A stretch of 16,806 bases of DNA from an uncultured Treponema sp. GTDB lineage: Bacteria > Spirochaetota > Spirochaetia > Treponematales > Treponemataceae. A program made the position numbers and the translations under genes. Shown piece after piece: positions 11,918-16,806 of this stretch (position 1 is its first letter; each line of letters starts with the position of its first letter). The DNA lies in NCBI GenBank assembly GCA_934699065.1, contig CAKUWD010000041.1, positions 1 to 16,806 on the forward strand, given 5' to 3'. Below the pieces are notes generated by a model. It saw only the letters and a list, made by a program, of their open reading frames with translations, made no database searches and was not told the origin of the DNA.

Positions 11918-12597
11918 TTATGAATTATAGAAGAAATCATCAAAAATTTGAAAAAAGACGTCATGCTGAACTTGTTTCAAAATTTGGGAGAACAGCATTT
12001 TTTGTACTTTTTTCACTTTTTTTTATTTCCTGTACAACCGAAGTTACACTGGCAGTTCAATCGGATAACAGCGTAACAATTAAGTTTGATGGCGGCGCGG
12101 GCGAAGCATTTTCCAAGATGATAAGCAGTGCAGCCGGAATGGGTGGCGAGTCAGAAAATCTTATTGATACTGAGGAAGTTTCTTACGAGCTTGCAAAAGC
12201 AGGTTTTTCAGATGTAAAAATTAATCAGAAAAATGGCGGAGCTGTTTCAATTACAATGAGCGACAAAAAACAGACTTCTTATATTTTTACATCTGGTATT
12301 GCAAAATGTGAAAAAGGAAAGTTGAGTGCAGTAATTACTCGAAAAAGCCTGGAAGATTTTTATACTTCTGCAGATGAACAGACCCGAATGATTTTAGATT
12401 TATTCCTGGCTCCTGTTTTTAATAATGAAGAAATGACAGAAGAAGAATATTTAGAAATGGTTGCTTCTTTCTATGGAACTGTAGCTGCAAAAGAAGTTGC
12501 CGGCAGTTTTGTTAAAATCAATTTAATTTCGAAAGATGGAAAGAAAGAAAGCTTAAATTATCCATTAACACAAGTATTCTGTGGCCTCACACAATGA
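11914..12597 (+). CDS. Small lipoprotein of unknown function, coupled to the NlpC-barrel gene
   Basis: This 227-residue protein begins with the ATG that overlaps the preceding TGA (ATGA), implying translational coupling; a second ATG lies two codons on (11920). An unusually long basic n-region (1-26) precedes a hydrophobic core (27-37) and the lipobox FFISC40, so it is probably lipidated at Cys40 and envelope-anchored. The mature part (TTEVTLAVQSDNSVTIKFDGGAG) has beta-strand character at first, then a helical acidic region (EEMTEEEYLEMVASFYG). No domain is recognised. Part of the n-region, RRHAELVSKFGR, matches the usual translation of a REP-type palindrome (11959-11983). Context suggests an envelope or cell-wall role together with the peptidase, but this is inference. 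Confidence 0.85.
   Translation: MIMNYRRNHQKFEKRRHAELVSKFGRTAFFVLFSLFFISCTTEVTLAVQSDNSVTIKFDGGAGEAFSKMISSAAGMGGESENLIDTEEVSYELAKAGFSDVKINQKNGGAVSITMSDKKQTSYIFTSGIAKCEKGKLSAVITRKSLEDFYTSADEQTRMILDLFLAPVFNNEEMTEEEYLEMVASFYGTVAAKEVAGSFVKINLISKDGKKESLNYPLTQVFCGLTQ
11959..11983 (+). repeat. REP-like sequence in the signal-peptide n-region of the lipoprotein gene
   Basis: The DNA contains GTCATGCTGAACTTGTTTCA (11960-11979), which encodes RHAELVS. From memory, this is one half of a very common intergenic palindrome in many genomes (translations HAELVS or HPELVS). The matching second arm is not intact here. Confidence 0.45.
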
Positions 12598-12651
12598 CAC
12601 AATCTACTATTAGCATAGACATTTATTCAATTCTTTTTGCCTGATTTTGAC

Positions 12652-12657
12652 TATAAC
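12652..12657 (+). promoter_or_regulatory. -10-like box just upstream of the GH9 gene
   Basis: TATAAC ends eight bases before ATG 12666, predicting a start near 12664. No clear -35 and no Shine-Dalgarno sequence are seen in the 68-base gap after the preceding gene. No terminator was recognised there either, so read-through from upstream is possible. Confidence 0.35.
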
Positions 12658-12665
12658 GTTATCGT

Positions 12666-14267
12666 ATGAAAGAGTCAGAAATTTTTATTAATCAAATTGG
12701 ATATCAGCTGCTCGACAGTAAAACTGTATTTATAAGCGCTGCAGAAAAAGGGGACATTAAAGAATTTTCTGTATGCAAAAAATCAGATAAAGCTGCAGCA
12801 GGCGAAACCGTTTTTACAGGCGAACTCCTTGCGGCTCCAGATGATGAAGAATCAGGTGGCGGCTATTTTACAGGAGATTTTTCGAGCCTTCAGACAGCCG
12901 GGGATTATTACATTACTGTAGGTTCAAAACGCAGCTTTGATTTTAAAATTTCTGATGATGTATACGATGGAGTGGCTCTTTCAACTCTCAAATATTTTAC
13001 AGATTCACGCTGTGGTCAGGGTATCTGCCATACAGGAATTGCAGAAGTTTATGGAAGCGGCGAAAAGAAAAATGTTCAGGGTGGCTGGCACGATGCCGGA
13101 GACTATGGTCGTTATGTAGTAGCCGGTGCAAAAACCGTAATGGATCTGCTGCTTGCTTATAAAAAATGTCCAAAACATTTCAGTAAATTTGATCTTCTTG
13201 GTGAAGTTCGCTTTGAGCTTGAGTGGATGCTTCAGATGCAGAGAGAAGATGGGGCAGTTTATCATAAGATTTCCTGCTATCATTTCTGTCCATTTATAAT
13301 GCCTCAGGATGAAAAAGATCAGTTAGTTCTTTCTCCTGTTTCAACAGCGGCTACTGCAGATTTTGCAGGTTGTCTTGCTTATGCGGCAGGCTTTTTCCAG
13401 GAGGCTGGCCCGGCGCAAGATGAAGCCTTTGCTAAAGCACTTCTTGATGCTGCCGTAAAAGCTCAGAATTATCTTTTTTCACATGATGATGAGCTTTATA
13501 TAAATCCACCGGAAATTACAACCGGAGGCTATGGCGACCGCGATGTTCGCGATGAACGTTATTTTGCCCTCTGTTCTCTTTTTGCTGCTACAGGAGAAAA
13601 AAATTATCTTAACCAGGCGCTTAAATATAGGGAAGATAAAAAACATGACAAGCCTGATCCAAAGCATCCATGGAACAGCGGCTGGCAGGAAGATTTTGGC
13701 TGGCCTTTTGTTTCTGGCTATGGTACAGAGATTCTTCTTGAAGTTGCTGCAAAAGATGAAGCTGCTCTTTCAGCAGACCTCCTTGCAGAAATCCACAGCG
13801 GCATAATTGCCCAGGCTGAAAGATATTTGGAGACGGTAAATGCATCAGCTTTCCGCTATTGTACAAAGTTTGTTATGTGGGGAAGTAATGGCGCAATCTG
13901 TGATCTCGCTCACGTTCTCCTTATGGCTTATGACCTCACCGGCCGCGAAGACTTCAAAAAAGCTGCAAAAGCCCAGATAGACTATATTCTCGGATGTAAT
14001 CCGTTGAATTACTGTTACATCACGGGAGAAGGAACAAAGAGTCCGGTTAATCCTCATCACAGACCTACCGGGGCCAGCAAAAAAGTTTATCCTGGTATGC
14101 TTGCTGGCGGTCCTTGTTCTGGACTTATTGATGCTTATGCAAAACAGCATCTTGCAGGACAGCCTCCGCTTAAGTGTTATGCAGATGCAACCCCAAGCTA
14201 CAGTACAAATGAAGTTGCAATTTACTGGAACAGTGCATTTGTTTACGTGCTTTCGCGTATAATGTAA
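12666..14267 (+). CDS. GH9-family glycoside hydrolase with N-terminal Ig-like (CelD_N) domain, no signal peptide
   Basis: This 533-residue protein has an N-terminal immunoglobulin-like module of cellulase type (residues ~4-96, FINQIGYQLLDSKTVFISA to YYITVG), then an (alpha/alpha)6 GH9 barrel. Catalytic features are seen: D143 and D146 in GGWHDAGDYGRYV (the base that activates water), the active-site histidines H464-H465 in NPHHRPTGA, and the general acid E516 in NEVAIYWNSAFVY. GH9 enzymes are inverting beta-1,4-glucanases or cellodextrinases, and some are exo-beta-glucosaminidases. The protein begins directly with MKESEIFINQIGY and lacks any hydrophobic leader, so it is probably cytoplasmic, acting on imported cello-oligosaccharides or related sugars. 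No carbohydrate-binding module, dockerin or linker is present. The gene stands alone between an envelope pair and a surface lipoprotein. Family and catalytic residues are firm; substrate and location are inferred. Confidence 0.94.
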   Translation: MKESEIFINQIGYQLLDSKTVFISAAEKGDIKEFSVCKKSDKAAAGETVFTGELLAAPDDEESGGGYFTGDFSSLQTAGDYYITVGSKRSFDFKISDDVYDGVALSTLKYFTDSRCGQGICHTGIAEVYGSGEKKNVQGGWHDAGDYGRYVVAGAKTVMDLLLAYKKCPKHFSKFDLLGEVRFELEWMLQMQREDGAVYHKISCYHFCPFIMPQDEKDQLVLSPVSTAATADFAGCLAYAAGFFQEAGPAQDEAFAKALLDAAVKAQNYLFSHDDELYINPPEITTGGYGDRDVRDERYFALCSLFAATGEKNYLNQALKYREDKKHDKPDPKHPWNSGWQEDFGWPFVSGYGTEILLEVAAKDEAALSADLLAEIHSGIIAQAERYLETVNASAFRYCTKFVMWGSNGAICDLAHVLLMAYDLTGREDFKKAAKAQIDYILGCNPLNYCYITGEGTKSPVNPHHRPTGASKKVYPGMLAGGPCSGLIDAYAKQHLAGQPPLKCYADATPSYSTNEVAIYWNSAFVYVLSRIM

Positions 14268-14286
14268 TTTATTGCAATGTAATAAA
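14261..14286. repeat. AATGTAAT direct repeat and small inverted repeat spanning the GH9 stop
   Basis: AATGTAAT occurs at 14261-14268, over the TAA stop, and again at 14276-14283. TTTATT (14268-14273) and AATAAA (14281-14286) can pair around a 7-base loop. The hairpin overlaps the -35 of the next promoter. It may be a weak terminator or a regulator site, or chance in AT-rich DNA. Confidence 0.35.
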
Positions 14287-14300
14287 ATGTACAGTATAAT
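14272..14300 (+). promoter_or_regulatory. Strong promoter of the beta-helix lipoprotein gene, leaderless geometry
   Basis: TTGCAA (14272-14277), a 17-bp spacer and a perfect TATAAT (14295-14300) form the best sigma-70-type promoter in the window. The predicted start (~14307) is two bases before ATG 14309, leaving no room for a ribosome binding site. Confidence 0.6.
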
Positions 14301-14308
14301 TAAGTGTT

Positions 14309-16806
14309 ATGTTGCGGAGAAGAGCATATTTAACACTATCTGTTATAGTACTCTTTATTTTTAGTATCTTCATAATCTCTTGCCAGTTATTTGATAATGA
14401 TGTTTCAGATTTTATGGAAATGTATACTGAAACAGCTGCTATCGATAATCATGAAATCAGCGTAAACTATTATTATGATTTATATAACAGGCTTTGTATT
14501 TCTTCCGAAGAAGATGCAGAAATCCAGTTCTTCATGCGAAATCCAAAACGCTACAACCTTGTTCCATCTGTTACATTCGATGAACTTAATCCGGAAATAA
14601 ACAGAGATTCCGTACAAATTGAACAACTCGACGATACAACAATCAAACTTACAATGCCCCAGAATTTTCTGATTGCTTCAGACGAAGGGCAGAGTATTAA
14701 GGCAACAATTGATCTTTATGAACCAATGAGTGGCCGAAACTTTGAAAAGTATTCTGTAGATTTAAGCTGTAACACAATCCCACCAAAGATTCTGAATCCG
14801 ACAGTAATGAACAATAACGGACAAACTTTTGTAATTGCCTTTGACATGCCTAACGAAGAAGATGTGGCAATTCGTCATAAAGATTTAACAGAGATTGTTA
14901 TTGATGGAAAACGATATCCAGTTCAGGTTACTACTGCGGTTGAGTCAGATGGAATAAACCATGCAATTTATAATTTTGAAGATTCGCATTTTTCCCGAAC
15001 TAGAGGTTCTTCTTATGTAGCAATTAATTCAAAAGATTTTGACCACACAAGAAACTCAGTTTATTTTGAAACAGGTGAACAGTTTGTTGCGGCTGATAAG
15101 GAATATACGCTGGAATTAGTAGACAGCGCAGGACTTTCTGCAAAAGTAAAGGCTTCTACTGTAATTTCAAAACTTGTTAAGCCTGTGATAAAAAATCAGA
15201 ATGGTTCAGAAATATCAGAAAGAGGAATGACAGGAATTCCTTTTGATGAAGGTTCTCAAAAAGGCCGAATTACAATTTACCCTCCGGAACAGGACCATCT
15301 TGGAAATCCGGTTAGTGGAGCTACAGTTCATTATAAGATTTACGAAGCAACAGGAAGTGGAATTATATATGCAAGCGGTTCAACAACAGAGGCAAAGACA
15401 ATTGAACTGCCTCAGAATACTTACCGCGTAGAAGCTTATGCAACTCTTACCAACTATGAAGATTCTGCAACAAGAACAGTTAAGTTCCGTTTTGTAAACA
15501 ATGTGCTTTATGTTAATCCTTCTTCTGTAAATGGAGATGGTTCTGAAGCTGCTCCTTGGGCAAGTATGGCACAGGCATTTGCAGATATTAATGATCCTAG
15601 CCGCCGCCGTGAAAGCAAGTTTACAATTTATCTTGAAGGTGATTTACAGGAAGATGTAGTAATTGAAGATTCATTGAATGTAGATGAAGTTGAGATTGAA
15701 AAGAAGCCTGGTGCTCTACTTGCCAATGTTAAGTCATTTACAGTAAATAATACAAGACCTGTCACAATTGGAAATTTGATTATCAGAAATACAGCTTCTG
15801 GTGGAATTGGTCTTAAGCTAAATGAAAACAGTAATCTTACTTTGAATAAAACTGAAGTCAGCGGATGCGGCGGACCAGGAATCTATCTTGCGGCAACTAC
15901 AGCAGTTTGTAATCTTGAAGATGCAAGAGTTACAGGTAATAACGGCGGTGTAGACTTGAAGTCTGAATTTGCTGCTACAACAGGAAGCGGTGGAACTCTA
16001 AACGTAAAGGGCAACATTGTTATCAATAATAATGGAAGTGCAAATGTAATACTTTCTGCAAACGGTGCAGGTTCAACAGTTCATGTAAATGGTGCTCTTG
16101 CTGCATCTGCAAGAATTGGTGTAACTCCGGTTGTTTTGCCTTCTGGCGATGATAAAATAGTAATTACAAGCGGCTATGGCACTTACAACTTGACAGCTCC
16201 TGGTTACATATTCTTCTCGGATGCAGCTTATGGAGTTATGTTGCAAAGTGGCGAGGCGGCAATTTCTCAGAGTTCAGGTATTGTTTCTAATCAATATGAA
16301 TATACAGTTGAATTTGTTCCTGCTGATGGAAGTGCAGACTTTAATACAACAATTACTCCTGGAGTAGCAAAAACGATTTCTGTAGCGCCGGTTATTAAAC
16401 GAAATGGGGTTGATATAACAAGCACTGTTCCGGCGGCAGATCTGCAGTGGGAGCTTTATGTAACCTGCCACGGCGACACAATTGCAACTTCAACAACTAG
16501 CTCAATTACCCTTGCCGCCGCTTCTGTTTCTAATGATGTTTATTATGTTCATGTAAATCTTACATACAATGGCCGCCTCTACGATACACAGATTCGCCTT
16601 GCATCGGGTACAGAGATAGTATTTGATTCTAATTCAATACAAGACCTTAAGGCTATGATAGAAGGTGCTGCAGATGGAACTACAATTTTAATGAAAAATG
16701 GTGTTACAAATGCAGACCAGACTACAACTACAGTAATAGAAACTAACGGAAAAACTATTACCCTTAAGCGTGCGCCGGGTTATACAGGCGCTTTGATTAC
16801 ACTGGC
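14309..16806 (+). CDS. Large surface lipoprotein with Ig-like and right-handed beta-helix regions, 3' end beyond window
   Basis: The frame stays open from ATG 14309 to the last base, so 832 complete codons are visible and the C-terminus is missing. The N-terminus MLRRRAYLTLSVIVLFIFSI and the lipobox FIISC25 indicate a spirochaetal lipoprotein. Residues ~30-395 look like strand-rich, Ig-like segments (PPKILNPTVMNNNGQTFVIA; ATVHYKIYEATGSG). LYVNPSSVNGDGSEAAPWAS (400-419) is the usual entry to a parallel beta-helix of pectate-lyase-like type. It is followed by rungs rich in Asn and Gly (TIGNLIIRN, NLTLNKTEVSGCGGPGIYL, TLNVKGNIVINNN) to about residue 590. Another Ig-like segment follows (LQWELYVTCHGDT; NVDVYY-type strands), then IQDLKAMIEGAADGTTILMK and GKTITLKRAPGYTGALITL, which look like a second helix starting. 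No catalytic residues are recognised. It may bind or degrade polysaccharide or act as an adhesin; neither is shown. Confidence 0.88.
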   Translation, partial: MLRRRAYLTLSVIVLFIFSIFIISCQLFDNDVSDFMEMYTETAAIDNHEISVNYYYDLYNRLCISSEEDAEIQFFMRNPKRYNLVPSVTFDELNPEINRDSVQIEQLDDTTIKLTMPQNFLIASDEGQSIKATIDLYEPMSGRNFEKYSVDLSCNTIPPKILNPTVMNNNGQTFVIAFDMPNEEDVAIRHKDLTEIVIDGKRYPVQVTTAVESDGINHAIYNFEDSHFSRTRGSSYVAINSKDFDHTRNSVYFETGEQFVAADKEYTLELVDSAGLSAKVKASTVISKLVKPVIKNQNGSEISERGMTGIPFDEGSQKGRITIYPPEQDHLGNPVSGATVHYKIYEATGSGIIYASGSTTEAKTIELPQNTYRVEAYATLTNYEDSATRTVKFRFVNNVLYVNPSSVNGDGSEAAPWASMAQAFADINDPSRRRESKFTIYLEGDLQEDVVIEDSLNVDEVEIEKKPGALLANVKSFTVNNTRPVTIGNLIIRNTASGGIGLKLNENSNLTLNKTEVSGCGGPGIYLAATTAVCNLEDARVTGNNGGVDLKSEFAATTGSGGTLNVKGNIVINNNGSANVILSANGAGSTVHVNGALAASARIGVTPVVLPSGDDKIVITSGYGTYNLTAPGYIFFSDAAYGVMLQSGEAAISQSSGIVSNQYEYTVEFVPADGSADFNTTITPGVAKTISVAPVIKRNGVDITSTVPAADLQWELYVTCHGDTIATSTTSSITLAAASVSNDVYYVHVNLTYNGRLYDTQIRLASGTEIVFDSNSIQDLKAMIEGAADGTTILMKNGVTNADQTTTTVIETNGKTITLKRAPGYTGALITL

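Noticed and set aside
12598..12665. A possible terminator or small gene before GH9
   Set aside because: No stem with a T run and no usable frame was found in these 68 bases.

Overview
The window looks like the chromosome of a Treponema-type spirochaete, probably a gut or rumen species. The grounds are relaxed lipoproteins (lipobox Cys after FTA, FIS or IIS), carbohydrate-active enzymes of plant-polysaccharide type (GH127, GH9), a large repeat-rich beta-helix lipoprotein, and a window-wide style of promoters lying almost on the start codons. This is inferred from protein character and motifs, not from a database match. No rRNA, tRNA, CRISPR array, insertion sequence or phage gene was seen.

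Layout. 1-675: 3' part of a degenerate HD-GYP phosphodiesterase gene, cut by the window edge. 676-1067: a 392-base gene-free stretch with seven copies of a 9-bp motif. Six of them form three inverted pairs, each separated by exactly 23 bp; a C8 tract and promoter-like boxes precede the next gene. 1068-2399: a MATE efflux pump. 2412-4082, minus strand: a MerR-type regulator followed by a CPBP-family membrane protease. The protease has its own promoter of MerR architecture (19-bp spacer with a dyad). 4255-7116: a 953-residue GH127 beta-L-arabinofuranosidase with a lipoprotein signal, a second internal start behind a perfect Shine-Dalgarno sequence, and an in-frame block of REP-like repeats. 7087-7566, minus strand: a YkgJ-type cysteine-cluster protein that overlaps the GH127 3' end. 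7633-8874: a membrane-tethered protein with a binding-protein-like look. 8860-10647, minus strand: a long-chain acyl-CoA synthetase. 10739-12597: an overlapping two-gene unit, an NlpC/P60 peptidase fused to a predicted outer-membrane barrel, then a small lipoprotein. 12666-14267: a GH9 glycosidase without a signal peptide. 14309 to the end: a large beta-helix surface lipoprotein, open at the window edge.

How the genes fit together. The surface GH127 and the cytoplasmic GH9 are compatible with stepwise plant-glycan use, but they are not in one operon and no sugar transporter is present. The MerR/CPBP pair looks like a self-contained inducible module, possibly with accessory origin. The NlpC-barrel and lipoprotein genes concern the cell envelope. 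The strongest unexplained signals are the spaced inverted pairs at 728-937, the REP-like DNA domesticated inside reading frames, and the recurrent near-leaderless promoter geometry.
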